Below the pieces are notes generated by a model, which did not search any database, was not told where the DNA came from, and was given only the letters and a program-made list of their open reading frames with translations. Position numbers and translations under genes: made by a program. A DNA stretch of 64,000 nucleotides from Spartobacteria bacterium UBA695 (GTDB lineage Bacteria; Verrucomicrobiota; Verrucomicrobiia; Chthoniobacterales; Chthoniobacteraceae): the NCBI GenBank assembly GCA_002298145.1, contig DBMP01000022.1:1-64000 (forward strand). Reading direction: 5' to 3'. Positions 1 to 9,033 of this stretch are shown one piece after another (position 1 is the stretch's first letter; every line of letters begins with the position of its first letter).

Positions 1-59
1 CCTCTAAAGCGGACATAACCCTCAGAGATTCGCGGACAAGGGCTGGTAAATCCCGCGCC

Positions 60-1130
60 CTACCGCACTCCGAAGCGCGCCGCGATGCGCGTCCGGTAGG
101 TCTCCCCGGCGCCGAGCACCACGCTCGGGAATTGCGGCTTGTTCGGGGAATCCGGGAAGTGCTGCGGTTCGAGGCAAATCCCGCCGTGCTGCACATAGGC
201 CTTGCCGTTCTTGCCGACGAGCTTCCCGGTCAGGAAATTGCTCGTGTAGAGCTGCACGCCCGGCTGGTCGCTGTAGATCCCGAGGACGCGGCCGCTCTTG
301 GGCTCGTAAACTTCGCCGTTGAGCTGGAAGCCCACGTCGTCCGGCAGCACGTAGTTGTGGTCGTAGCCGACCGGTTCGCCGCCGACTTCGTTGATCCGGG
401 AGCGGATCGAGTGCGGCTTGCGGAAGTCGAGCGGGGTGCCCTCCACTTTCTTGAATTCGCCCGTGGGGATGAGCGTTGCATCCACCGGGGTGTAGTGAAC
501 GGCGGGGATCGTCAATTCGTGATCCAGGATGGTGCCGTTACCGGCTCCGGCGAGGTTGTAGTAGGTGTGGTTGGTGAAGTTGACGATGGTTTTCTTGTCC
601 GAAACGGCTTCGAAATCCATCGTCAGCTCGTTTTCGTCGCTCAGGGCGTAGGTCACGCTCACATCCATGGCCCCGGGGAAGCCCTGGTCGCCGTCCGGGC
701 TGTGGAGCGAGAACCGCACGGAGGGTGTCTTGCCTTCGAGGATCTCTGATTTCCAGACCCGCGTATCAAAGCCCTCGGTGCCGCCGTGCAGGCTGTGGAG
801 ACCGTCGTTTTTCGGGAGTTCGTAGGTGACGCCGTCGAGCTTGAACTTTCCCCCGGCGATCCGGTTGGCGAAGCGGCCGATGCTGGCGCCAAAGTGGGGG
901 TTCTCCGAGTGGTATTCCGGGGTGAAATAGGCCTCGATGGAGTCGAACCCGAGCGCGATGTTCTCGAAGTGGCCCTCGCGGTCCGGCGTCAGGATGCTAA
1001 CGATGAGGGCCCCGTAATCGGTGATCGCAACGGTAATGCCGTGGGCATTGGCGAGGGTGTAGAGCGTGGCTTTTTCGCCTTTGGGCGTGGTGCCGAAGGG
1101 GGAGGTGTGGACGGAGGGTGCGGATGGCAT
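60..1130 (-). CDS. galM: aldose 1-epimerase (mutarotase)
   Basis: This 356-residue protein has the usual length of a galactose mutarotase, which interconverts the alpha and beta anomers of free aldohexoses in the cytoplasm and feeds the Leloir and glucose routes. Family motifs are in order: GRFANRI near residue 86, HSLHGG near 113, the catalytic-His segment NFTNHTYYNLAG near 185, and the catalytic-Glu segment CLEPQHFPD near 320. There is no signal peptide, so it is probably cytoplasmic. It stands alone, leftward, downstream of the RRM gene and separated from it by a strong terminator. Identification is from motifs; sugar preference cannot be read from the sequence. Confidence 0.93.
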   Translation of the reverse strand: MPSAPSVHTSPFGTTPKGEKATLYTLANAHGITVAITDYGALIVSILTPDREGHFENIALGFDSIEAYFTPEYHSENPHFGASIGRFANRIAGGKFKLDGVTYELPKNDGLHSLHGGTEGFDTRVWKSEILEGKTPSVRFSLHSPDGDQGFPGAMDVSVTYALSDENELTMDFEAVSDKKTIVNFTNHTYYNLAGAGNGTILDHELTIPAVHYTPVDATLIPTGEFKKVEGTPLDFRKPHSIRSRINEVGGEPVGYDHNYVLPDDVGFQLNGEVYEPKSGRVLGIYSDQPGVQLYTSNFLTGKLVGKNGKAYVQHGGICLEPQHFPDSPNKPQFPSVVLGAGETYRTRIAARFGVR

Positions 1131-1210
1131 GATGGGTAAAGGAATGGGGGAGGGTATTGGAAAGGCGTAAAAATAGCCCCGTGCCGTGGGCTGCGATCAA
1201 TCTAAAAGTG

Positions 1211-1245
1211 CACAAAAAAAGGGCTCTCCGTTTCCAGAGAGCCCT
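1211..1245 (-). terminator. intrinsic terminator of the RRM gene
   Basis: An 8-bp perfect stem GGGCTCTC/GAGAGCCC (1221-1228 with 1237-1244) is followed, read on the minus strand, by seven T (complement of 1214-1220). It lies just past the stop of the leftward RRM gene, so it should end that transcript before galM. Confidence 0.85.
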
Positions 1246-1263
1246 CTTAATTTTAAAAACGCT

Positions 1264-1800
1264 CTAGCGGGCGTCGCGAACGTCGCTGGTCTTGGCCCCG
1301 CTGATGACGAGGCGGCGGCCCATGAACTCCTTGTCGTTGAGTTCCTCGACGGCGCGCTTGGCTTCCTCGATGCTGGCCATGGTCACGAAGGCGAAGCCCT
1401 TGGACTTCTGCGTTTCGCGGTGGCTGACGATTTCCGCGTTCTGCACGGAGCCGACTCCGGCGAAAAGCTCGAAAAGGTCGCTTTCCAGGGCGTCGAAGGA
1501 GAGGTTGCCGACGTAAACCTTGGGCGAGGTGACTTCCAGAAGCTCCGGTTTGCGGGCGGGCTTGGCGGTTTCGGCCGTTTTGGATTCCACGGCCACGCGA
1601 GCGCGGTCGGAGGAAGCGGCGCGGGCGGCCGGTTTGACTTGGGCGGGTTTCCCAGTGAAGAAGGCGACGAGCCGGGCAAAGAAGCCGAGCTTCTTGGCGG
1701 GGGCCTTGGTCGTGAATGTGGCGTTATCGCGGGGACCGCGGGAGGTGTGACGGCGTCCACCACGGCGGCGGCGGCCAGTCTGCTGACTTTCTGATCTCAT
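1264..1800 (-). CDS. RNA-binding protein with one C-terminal RRM domain
   Basis: The 178-residue protein has an Arg-rich start (GRRRRGG near residue 9) and a basic, Ala/Lys-rich linker, then one RNA-recognition motif over about residues 93-170. RNP2 is VYVGNL and RNP1 is KGFAFVTM, both with the aromatic residues that stack on RNA bases. Small RRM proteins of this kind in bacteria are thought to bind single-stranded RNA, often under cold or stress, but the target is unknown here. The basic tail before the RRM makes it longer than the usual 80-100-residue bacterial RRM protein. It has its own terminator, and a hairpin lies in its probable 5' leader (1824-1850). Confidence 0.9.
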   Translation of the reverse strand: MRSESQQTGRRRRGGRRHTSRGPRDNATFTTKAPAKKLGFFARLVAFFTGKPAQVKPAARAASSDRARVAVESKTAETAKPARKPELLEVTSPKVYVGNLSFDALESDLFELFAGVGSVQNAEIVSHRETQKSKGFAFVTMASIEEAKRAVEELNDKEFMGRRLVISGAKTSDVRDAR

Positions 1801-2504
1801 GTTTAGGTCTGACTTTCCATTATCCCCGCACTCTTGAAAGGCGTGCGGGGGGCTTTCTATTAGGGGAAGCGCAGATCTGATGCCGATAAACCGGGTTTCC
1901 AGAGGGCGCGAGCGTTCTTCCCGGGGGTGTCTTGCGACAATCCCAAGGCTTCCTGCGGTGCCATCTTCATTCCCATCTTTATAAACTAAAAAAATCGGCG
2001 CTTCCTCGTGTCGGCGGAGCGCATTTGGAGATGCACGGGTCAGCCAATCGGGCGTCCACTGGTGTTTTTACAGGACGAAAACCGAAGTCTGACGGACTCC
2101 GCCGTATCATGCGAGGGTCATTAAACCGGTGCCCGGCAGCAGCATGAGTGCGGGCCAACCTTTGACTTGTGGCGAGCGAACCGGCTCACAAGCAAGGGCG
2201 GGAAACGCGGGCTTCGATTCGTTCCGGCTATCCGGGGGGCGAATCGGTGTCGATTTCCGCGAGCGCACAAAGCCGCAGGGCTGGGCACTTGGCTGACCCC
2301 ACAACACCGAACCTTTAGCCCGGAATTTCCTCGGGTGCAAGGTGTTTTATTTTGTCCCGCAGGGGTTAACGGGCCGCGCAAGCGGGGGAAACGAGGCCTG
2401 GAGCAGAGTTTGCGCCCGGAGACGGGGCCGAAAATATTCCCGCGTGGATTGCCGATTGCGGAATCGGGCCGGGGCTGTTAGGCTACTTGTTCTTTTTCGA
2501 TCCG
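1801..2504. other. 700-bp divergent intergenic region without a convincing gene
   Basis: This gap between the leftward RRM gene and rightward ileS must hold both promoters. Short open frames occur on both strands but none has a recognisable protein or good start signals. Besides the hairpin at 1824-1850, a small stem CCGATT/AATCGG (2452-2467) lies just before ileS. I see no T-box, tRNA or known small RNA. Confidence 0.5.
1824..1850 (-). promoter_or_regulatory. hairpin in the leader of the RRM gene
   Basis: An 8-bp perfect GC-rich stem, CCCCGCAC with GTGCGGGG (1824-1831 and 1843-1850), encloses an 11-nt loop. It sits 24 nt before the start codon of the leftward RRM gene. Its place suggests a leader structure, possibly for autoregulation; no T-run follows, so it is not a typical terminator. 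The role is inference. Confidence 0.35.
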
Positions 2505-5231
2505 ATGAGCACGAACTATAAAGATACGCTGAACCTGCCTAAAACGGACTTCCCTATGAAGGCCGACTTGATTACCCGCGAACCGGCCCGGTTGGCGAAG
2601 TGGGAGGAAACGGCGCTCTACTCCCGCATTCAGGCGGCTCACAAGGACGACCCGCTCTTCGTGCTTCACGACGGCCCGCCGTTTGCCAATGGCGATGTCC
2701 ACATGGGCACCGCTCTCAATAAGACGCTGAAGGATTTCATCGTCAAATCCAAGACGATGCTCGGGCACCGCGCCCCGTACATCCCCGGCTGGGATTGCCA
2801 TGGCCTGCCCATCGAATTCAAGGTGGTCAAGGAATCGCGCGGCCTTTCGCCCCTGGAGATCCGCCGCAAATCCGAGGCCTATGCCCGCAAGTTCATCGAC
2901 ATCCAGCGCGGGCAGTTCCGCCGCCTGGGCGTTTTTGGCGACTGGGCGCACCCCTACCTGACGCTCGAACCGCAGTATGAATGTGAAATCCTGCGTGGAT
3001 TTGCCACTTTTGTTGAAAAAGGGTACGTCTACCAGAGCAAAAAGCCGGTCTACTGGAGCACCGGGGCGCAGACGGCCTTGGCCGAGGCCGAAGTCGAGTA
3101 CGCCGACCGGACCGACCCCGCCATCTTTGTTAAATTCGGCATCATGTCCGGCCCGCTTTCCGGCCAGGCCAGCATGGTCATCTGGACCACCACGCCCTGG
3201 ACGCTCCCGGCCAACGTCGCCATCGCCGTCCACCCGCGCCACAAGTACGTGGCCCGCACCTTTAAGCATGAGGAGACCGGGGCGCGCGAAGTGCTCGTTG
3301 TCGCCGAGGCGCTCGTCGCCCAGTTCGGAGAGCTGACCGGCTGGAAACCCGTTGCGGGCGAGACCCACGAATTCACCGGCACTGAGCTGGAAGGCACGCA
3401 GACCCGCCACCCGTTCCTCGACCGCACCTCGCCCATCATCCTGGCCGATTTCGTCACGCTGGAGACCGGCACGGGCGGGGTCCACATCGCCCCCGGCCAC
3501 GGCGCCGACGACTACATCGCCGGGGTCAAGTACGGCCTGCCTATTCTCTCCCCCGTGGACGAGAACGGCTGCTTTACCGAGGAAGCCGGGATGCCCCTCT
3601 GGACCGGCAAGTACGTCTTCGACACCAACGACGACGTGGTCAAAATGCTCGCCTCCATCGGCGCGCTCCTGGGTGTGCAGAAGTACACCCACTCCTACCC
3701 CCATTGCTGGCGCTCCAAGACGCCCGTGGTCTTCCGCGCCGTCGAGCAGTTCTTTATCCGCATCGACGCCCTGCGCCAGGCCGCCCTCACCGAAATCGAC
3801 AAAGTGAAGTGGATCCCGCACTGGGGCCGCAACCGCATCTACGGCACCGTCGAGAGCCGTCCCGACTGGTGCATCTCGCGCCAGCGTTCCTGGGGCGTGC
3901 CGCTGCCGGTTTTCTATACCGCAGACGGCGAGCCGATCCTCGACGCCGCAGTCGTGCGCAAAGTAGCCGACCAGGTCGAGGCCCATGGCACGAACCTCTG
4001 GTTTGAAAAAGACGACGCCTGGTGGGCTGCAACCGTCGGCCTCCCCGCTGGAACCACTCGCCGCAACGACACCATCGACGTCTGGATCGACTCCGGCGTT
4101 TCGCACACGGCCGTCCTCAAGAAGCGCCCCGAGTTGCGCTTCCCGGCTGACGTCTACATCGAAGCCACCGACCAGCACCGGGGGTGGTTCCAGTCGTCGC
4201 TCATGACCAGCGTGGCCATGCACGAAGCGGCCCCGTACAAGACCGTCATCACCCACGGCTTCGTCGTCGATAAGGACGGCAAGAAAATCTCCAAATCGAG
4301 CAGCTACCAGAAGCCGATGGACGCCGGGCATTTCGTCGGCAAGTACGGCGCGGACGTCCTGCGCCTCTGGGTTTCCAGCGTGCAGTTCACCGACGAGGTG
4401 CCCTTCTCCGAGGAGGCCTTCACGCGGCTCGGCGAGGCCTACCGCCTCTTCCGTAATACCCTGCGCATTTTGCTCGCCAACCTCAACGGCTTCGACCCGG
4501 CCAAGGACGCCGCACCGCGCGAGTCGTGGACGCTCGTGGACCGCTGGGTGGCCTCCCGCCTCCAGGGCGTGATCGCCACCTGCCGCGAGGCCTACGACGC
4601 TTACGAATTCCGCCGCGTTTTCCAGACGCTCAACCAATTCTGCGCCGTCGATCTGAGCGCGCTCTACGTCGACATCACCAAGGACCGCATGTATTGCGAC
4701 AAGGTCGATTCGCCGCGCCGCCGCGCCACGCAGACCGTCATGTACGCTGTGTTCGACGCCCTCACGCGCCTGCTGGCTCCGATCCTCGCCTTCACCGCCG
4801 ACGAAGCCTGGGAATATGCGGGCCACGCCGCGGGCGATGTGCATTTGCAGACCTTCCCGGTCGCCGATGCCACGCTCGCCGACGCGAAGCTCGAAGCACT
4901 CTTCGATAAACTCCTCGCCCTGCGCGGCACCATCGCCCAGGCCGTTGAACCGGCCCGCAAAGAGAAGCTGATCGGCAATGCGCTGGAAGCCAGCGTCACG
5001 CTGACTATCGGCGACTGCGACCTGCTCGCCTCATTGAAGGGCCTGGAAAGCGAGCTGGAGGAATTCTTCATCTTGAGCCAGCTCACCTTGCAGGCAGGGG
5101 AGGAGACGAAAGCCGCTCTCGTCCGCACGAGCGACGCCAAGTGTGGCCGTTGCTGGCGGCATCGTCCCGAAGTCGGCTCCAACCCGGCTCACGTGGAACT
5201 GTGCGAACGTTGCGCGCAGGTCGTCGGGTAG
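2505..5231 (+). CDS. ileS: isoleucyl-tRNA synthetase
   Basis: This class Ia synthetase charges tRNA-Ile with isoleucine and edits misactivated valine in its CP1 domain. At 908 residues it has normal length. The HIGH signature appears as HMG in PPFANGDVHMG near residue 60, the KMSKS loop as KISKS near 593, and a C-terminal zinc site CGRC...CERC near 879-903, so it is the bacterial type. The ATG at 2505 (MSTNYKDTL) is preferred over an in-frame TTG at 2487, because family members begin close to this point. No clear Shine-Dalgarno sequence precedes it. lspA follows after 25 nt, and the ileS-lspA pairing is common in bacteria. Confidence 0.97.
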   Translation: MSTNYKDTLNLPKTDFPMKADLITREPARLAKWEETALYSRIQAAHKDDPLFVLHDGPPFANGDVHMGTALNKTLKDFIVKSKTMLGHRAPYIPGWDCHGLPIEFKVVKESRGLSPLEIRRKSEAYARKFIDIQRGQFRRLGVFGDWAHPYLTLEPQYECEILRGFATFVEKGYVYQSKKPVYWSTGAQTALAEAEVEYADRTDPAIFVKFGIMSGPLSGQASMVIWTTTPWTLPANVAIAVHPRHKYVARTFKHEETGAREVLVVAEALVAQFGELTGWKPVAGETHEFTGTELEGTQTRHPFLDRTSPIILADFVTLETGTGGVHIAPGHGADDYIAGVKYGLPILSPVDENGCFTEEAGMPLWTGKYVFDTNDDVVKMLASIGALLGVQKYTHSYPHCWRSKTPVVFRAVEQFFIRIDALRQAALTEIDKVKWIPHWGRNRIYGTVESRPDWCISRQRSWGVPLPVFYTADGEPILDAAVVRKVADQVEAHGTNLWFEKDDAWWAATVGLPAGTTRRNDTIDVWIDSGVSHTAVLKKRPELRFPADVYIEATDQHRGWFQSSLMTSVAMHEAAPYKTVITHGFVVDKDGKKISKSSSYQKPMDAGHFVGKYGADVLRLWVSSVQFTDEVPFSEEAFTRLGEAYRLFRNTLRILLANLNGFDPAKDAAPRESWTLVDRWVASRLQGVIATCREAYDAYEFRRVFQTLNQFCAVDLSALYVDITKDRMYCDKVDSPRRRATQTVMYAVFDALTRLLAPILAFTADEAWEYAGHAAGDVHLQTFPVADATLADAKLEALFDKLLALRGTIAQAVEPARKEKLIGNALEASVTLTIGDCDLLASLKGLESELEEFFILSQLTLQAGEETKAALVRTSDAKCGRCWRHRPEVGSNPAHVELCERCAQVVG

Positions 5232-5256
5232 GCCTCCGGTTACGGTGCTAAATCGC

Positions 5257-5739
5257 ATGAAATTCCGCATTGCGCGACTGCTGCTCCTCCTGACCCTTCC
5301 GGCGTACCTGCTGGACCAGGCCACGAAATGGGCGGTGCTGCTCAACCTCGAATACGGGGCTGAAATTCCGGTCATCCCCGGCTTCTTCAGCCTCGTTCAC
5401 TGGCGCAACACCGGCGCGGCCTTCAGCTTCATGAGCAACTCTAACGGGTTTTTCATTGGGCTTTCCGTCGTCGCGGTCGTCGTCATGGTGGTGCTGGCCG
5501 TGCTGGGGAAATTCAGCGGGCGGCTGAGCGGAATCGCCTGGGGCCTGCTCCTGGGCGGCATCCTCGGCAACCTGACCGACCGGATCTTGCACGGCTCCGT
5601 GGTCGATTTCCTGCTCTTCGACCTCCATGTCCGTTTCGCCGATCCGTGGCCCGCCTTCAACGTCGCCGACTCGTGCATCTTCATCGCCGCAGCGTTGTTT
5701 GTCTGGGAATCCTTTCGCGAACCGGAAGTGATCCGGTAA
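5257..5739 (+). CDS. lspA: lipoprotein signal peptidase II
   Basis: LspA is the inner-membrane aspartyl protease that cuts the signal peptide of prolipoproteins after lipidation. The 160-residue product has four hydrophobic segments and the family signatures: DQATKW near residue 22, NTGAAFSF near 50, GNLTDR then VVDFL, and FNVADS. The Asp residues in VVDFL and FNVAD are the catalytic pair. A longer open frame reaches back to 5143 inside ileS, but the ATG at 5257 (MKFRIARLLLLL) gives a normal LspA start. It is the second gene of the ileS-lspA unit and ends at the REP-like repeat. Confidence 0.95.
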   Translation: MKFRIARLLLLLTLPAYLLDQATKWAVLLNLEYGAEIPVIPGFFSLVHWRNTGAAFSFMSNSNGFFIGLSVVAVVVMVVLAVLGKFSGRLSGIAWGLLLGGILGNLTDRILHGSVVDFLLFDLHVRFADPWPAFNVADSCIFIAAALFVWESFREPEVIR

Positions 5740-5792
5740 TACCGCGTTTAGGAGTCAATGAGTTTCTAGAGAACACAGGCTCGGCAGTTTTA

Positions 5793-5810
5793 GACAGGAT
5801 TGACAGGATT
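5793..5810. repeat. tandem 9-bp repeat GACAGGATT x2
   Basis: Two exact, adjacent copies of GACAGGATT lie directly in front of the palindromic unit at 5811. Short strings of this kind recur between genes in some Verrucomicrobia and related phyla, so this may be part of the same dispersed repeat. Confidence 0.6.
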
Positions 5811-5918
5811 CCCTCGTTCCCAATCTCCAGATTGGGAACGTCTTTTGTCTGCGAATCTCTGATTCGTTCCGTACGGTTATGGAATCTGGAGATTCCCAGA
5901 CACCGACGTTAACGAGGG
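5811..5918. repeat. REP-like palindromic element with terminal inverted repeats
   Basis: This 108-bp unit is bounded by 8-bp inverted repeats, CCCTCGTT at 5811-5818 and AACGAGGG at 5911-5918. Inside are three hairpins: GTTCCCAATCT/AGATTGGGAAC with a 2-nt loop (5816-5839), CGAATC/GATTCG (5852-5866), and GGAATCT/AGATTCC (5881-5896). The first and third share the core AATCTCCAGATT in opposite orientation. It lies between the convergent genes lspA and malQ. The layout is like REP doublets moved by RAYT (Y1) transposases, and it may also act as a shared transcription end. Copy number cannot be seen from this window. Confidence 0.7.
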
Positions 5919-5943
5919 CTTTTGAATACCCGGTCCGTTCCGG

Positions 5944-7647
5944 CTACGCCCGGCCGCTGGCGTGGATGAGCGCTTGGATGCGGGCCATTTTGGCCGCGCG
6001 CTCGGGGTCTTTACGCCACTCCTCGGGTGTGCCGCTGACGCGATTGCTCCAGTTGGAGTCGGCCACGGCACCGGGAACGTTGAAGCGTGTGGTCTCGCCG
6101 AAGACGTCGGTGATCATCACCACTGCCAGCCACGAGTTGCTTTGGAAAAGCCCGGCCAGGAGCGCTTCGTGGATCTGGTCTGTGAAGGGCTTGAGCCCGT
6201 CGAGGCCGAATCCCGCGAAACCGCAGAGCTGCTCCATTTCCCAGCGCTGGTGGCCGTCGCCTGCCTCGGCGGCACGGCGCATCTGCTCCCAAAAGGCCGC
6301 GAGCGGAAAGTGGTCGTGCGTGGCGTAGGTCGTTACCGAAAGGCGAGGGTAGTCGCGGCCCGCGACGAGGTGCCAGTCCTGGCGGCGTTCCCATTGCGGA
6401 ATCTTAAACCCCGCGATGCCGAGCGCAGTCAGGTTGGGGCGAACGTAGTCGGGCACCACGCCCAGGTCCTCGGCGATGAGCCGGTTCTCGCCTACCTCCG
6501 AGAGCAGCGCGCGCAGGTACTCGTCGCCCTCGCGGCGGTTGGCCTCGCGGTTTTCCCAAGTCGAGTCGTCCCGCGGAATGAAGTGTGGCAGGTCGCCGCC
6601 GGTGCGGGCGCGCGCTTCATCGTGGGTGAGGGGAGCAAACTCGGCGTTAAGCTGCGGCCGCCAGGGGAAGCCATACATGCGGTAAAAACCGAGCACGTGG
6701 TCGATGCGGAACAGGTGGAAAATCTCCCGGACCCGCTGGACGCGTTGCCGCCACCAGGCGAAATTTTCCGCCCGGAGCGCTTCCCAGTTGTAGATCGGCA
6801 CGCCCCAGTTCTGGCCCCATTTTTCGATGAACGGGTCGTCCTTGTAAGCCGGTTCGGGGGGCGCGCCGCCGCTCCATTTCAAATTGAAAATCCCCGGGTA
6901 ACAGAAAACGTCGCTGCTGTAGTAGCTGACCCCGATGGGTACGTCGCCCATCAGCGCCACGCCGAGGGCATCGCATTCCGCCTTCAGCTCGCCCCATTGC
7001 GTAAAGGCGATCCACTGAACGTATTGGAAAAAGCGCGTCTTGCGCTCAAAGGTCTTGCGGAACGCTGCCTTCTGCTCCTCCAGCCAAGCCAGGGCCGTGG
7101 TGAGCGTCTGGTGCGCCTCGGGCCAGCGGTCCCACTGCTCCGTGCCGTGCTCGTCCATCAGCGCGCGGAAGAGGGCGTACCCCTCGATCCAGCCCGCCTG
7201 CTCCTTTAGCCAGGCGCGGAACTTCCGGGCGCGCGCTGTATTGTGCCGCCACTCTGCCTGCATGAACCCCTCGAACGCGTTTTCCAGGATGCGGCGCTTG
7301 AGTGCCTTTACCGCGCTGTACTTTACAGGACCCTCGCGCAGCGATGCGGGCGAAACCCCTTCCAGTGCCTGCGAAAAAGCGCGGGGCGTCAGGTCCGGCA
7401 CCGTTCCCGGCGAAAGGTCGAGCGTGCACGGGTCGATCGCCACGGATGAAATCGCATTGTAGGGAGAGTTATCCGACCCCGTTTCGTTGACCGGCAAAAG
7501 CTGCACCAGCCGGAAGCCGTTCTCCGCCGCCCAGAGCACAAATTGCCGCAGGGACTGGGTGTCTCCGATGCCGAGGTCTTTTTCTGATCGAAGGGCGAAG
7601 AGAGGGGCGAGGATACCGGCGAGCGGCTTTTCTGGCGTCAGGTGCAT
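5944..7647 (-). CDS. malQ: 4-alpha-glucanotransferase (amylomaltase, GH77)
   Basis: MalQ transfers alpha-1,4-glucan segments between maltodextrins in the cytoplasm and serves in glycogen or maltose use. GH77 signatures are present in order: NETGSDNSPYNAISS near residue 55, the nucleophile Asp in FRIDH near 315, the acid/base Glu in AEDLG near 392, and the third Asp in THDH. The ATG at 7647 (MHLTPEKPLAG) gives 567 residues; an in-frame ATG at 7683 would add 12 residues (MAASSQTFLFLD) not typical of the family. It is convergent with lspA and divergent from rodA. Confidence 0.93.
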   Translation of the reverse strand: MHLTPEKPLAGILAPLFALRSEKDLGIGDTQSLRQFVLWAAENGFRLVQLLPVNETGSDNSPYNAISSVAIDPCTLDLSPGTVPDLTPRAFSQALEGVSPASLREGPVKYSAVKALKRRILENAFEGFMQAEWRHNTARARKFRAWLKEQAGWIEGYALFRALMDEHGTEQWDRWPEAHQTLTTALAWLEEQKAAFRKTFERKTRFFQYVQWIAFTQWGELKAECDALGVALMGDVPIGVSYYSSDVFCYPGIFNLKWSGGAPPEPAYKDDPFIEKWGQNWGVPIYNWEALRAENFAWWRQRVQRVREIFHLFRIDHVLGFYRMYGFPWRPQLNAEFAPLTHDEARARTGGDLPHFIPRDDSTWENREANRREGDEYLRALLSEVGENRLIAEDLGVVPDYVRPNLTALGIAGFKIPQWERRQDWHLVAGRDYPRLSVTTYATHDHFPLAAFWEQMRRAAEAGDGHQRWEMEQLCGFAGFGLDGLKPFTDQIHEALLAGLFQSNSWLAVVMITDVFGETTRFNVPGAVADSNWSNRVSGTPEEWRKDPERAAKMARIQALIHASGRA

Positions 7648-7761
7648 GTCTAAAAAAAGAAAGGTTTGTGACGAAGCCGCCAAACATCGCCATATCCGGG
7701 CCGTTCGGCAAGCTCGTAGGAAACGATTCTACTCCCGAGGCTGGAGCTTAAGTTTATTTTC

Positions 7762-8913
7762 ATGACCCCTCTTTTGCGAAAATTTTTTGGGATGAACTGG
7801 GTCCTCATCGTCACGATGCTCGGCCTGGCTGTTTTCGGCGTCGTCGCCATCTATAGCTGTACCTACATGCGCGATAACCTGGCCTACTCCCTGATGTGGA
7901 AAAAGCAGGCCGCCTGGGTGGGGATCAGCTTTGCCGTATTTCTGGTCATCAGCCTCATCCCGTACCGCTGGGTTCGCTGGGGAGCCCTGCCGCTTTATTG
8001 CATCTCCATGGTCTTCCTGGTCATGACGCTCGCCATGGGCGTCTCCAAGGACGGCGCCCGCTGCTGGCTGCGCCTCGGGCCGCTCCTCTTCCAGCCCGCA
8101 CAACTGGCCGTCCTCTCGGGCATCTTCATCATGGCCATCTTCCTGACCCAGTACGCCCGGCTCAAGCCGCTCTGGCAACTGGCGGCCTGCGGCCTTCTGG
8201 CGGGGGCCCCGGCGCTCCTCATCTTGATCCAGCCGGACATGGGGGAGTGCCTGATCTGGATTCCCGTCCTCTTTTTCATGCTTTTTCTGGCCAAGATCCC
8301 CGTCCGCTACCTCATTGTCCTGGTCCTCCTCGCCGCCACGGCCATGCCGGTGGCCTATTACTTTAAGCTCAAGCCCTACCAGCAGAAGCGCATCGTCGCC
8401 TTCATTGACCCCGAGATCGACTCCCAGGGCTCGGCCTGGGCCGTCAACCAGTGCCTCATCGCCATCGGCTCCGGCGGCTGGACCGGCAAGGGCTTCCTGG
8501 CCCGGGAGACACAGGTCGAAATGGGCTACGTCCCCGCCACCACCGTCCCGAACGACTACATTTTCTCGGCCATCGGCGAGCAATGGGGATTCGTCGGCGG
8601 CGTCGCACTCGTGGGGGCCTTCGGCATCCTCCTGGGGACCTGCCTTTGGGTGGCCGCCCATGCCCGGGACCGCCTGGGCGTCCTCCTTGCCGGGGGAATG
8701 ACCGGCCTGCTTTTTGCCCATACCTACCAGAATATCGGCATGAATGTCTCCCTCATGCCCGTCACCGGCGTCCCCTTGCCGCTGATTAGCTACAGCGGCT
8801 CCTTTGTCTTCGTCATCGTTTTCGGGCTGGGCATCGTCAACAGCGTCTGGGTCCACCGCCGGAGCGATCGCGGCCCCGTGGCCCTGGATATCCCCGCGCG
8901 GCAAGGGGAATAG
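7762..8913 (+). CDS. rodA: rod-shape peptidoglycan glycosyltransferase RodA (SEDS family)
   Basis: SEDS proteins are polytopic inner-membrane enzymes that polymerise lipid II; RodA works with a class B PBP and MreBCD in side-wall synthesis. The 383 residues contain about ten membrane segments. The essential Asp lies in NDYIFSAIGEQWG near residue 263, and GSGGWTGKGF and the C-terminal GVPLPLISYSGS are typical. It could in principle be FtsW, but RodA is preferred because there are no division genes nearby. It is divergent from malQ and 120 nt upstream of the lptD-like gene. Confidence 0.88.
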   Translation: MTPLLRKFFGMNWVLIVTMLGLAVFGVVAIYSCTYMRDNLAYSLMWKKQAAWVGISFAVFLVISLIPYRWVRWGALPLYCISMVFLVMTLAMGVSKDGARCWLRLGPLLFQPAQLAVLSGIFIMAIFLTQYARLKPLWQLAACGLLAGAPALLILIQPDMGECLIWIPVLFFMLFLAKIPVRYLIVLVLLAATAMPVAYYFKLKPYQQKRIVAFIDPEIDSQGSAWAVNQCLIAIGSGGWTGKGFLARETQVEMGYVPATTVPNDYIFSAIGEQWGFVGGVALVGAFGILLGTCLWVAAHARDRLGVLLAGGMTGLLFAHTYQNIGMNVSLMPVTGVPLPLISYSGSFVFVIVFGLGIVNSVWVHRRSDRGPVALDIPARQGE

Positions 8914-9033
8914 GCCCCCTTAGCCCGGTTTTGCGCCCCGGCCGCCCGTACTCCCGGAAGGTCCTGCTTCGGCGAAACCCGGATTTGTTCTTGGCAAGGC
9001 CGTTAGGCGTTGGCTAGGTTCTTCACTCTCCAA

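Noticed and set aside
1801..2504. T-box or other known riboswitch before ileS
   Set aside because: No T-box sequence, specifier stem or antiterminator is visible, and T-boxes are mainly from Firmicutes and Actinobacteria.
2478..4844. 788-codon open frame opposite ileS
   Set aside because: It is wholly antisense to a gene with clear synthetase motifs; high GC keeps the reverse frame open. Its translation is Gly/Val/Asp-rich with no known domain.
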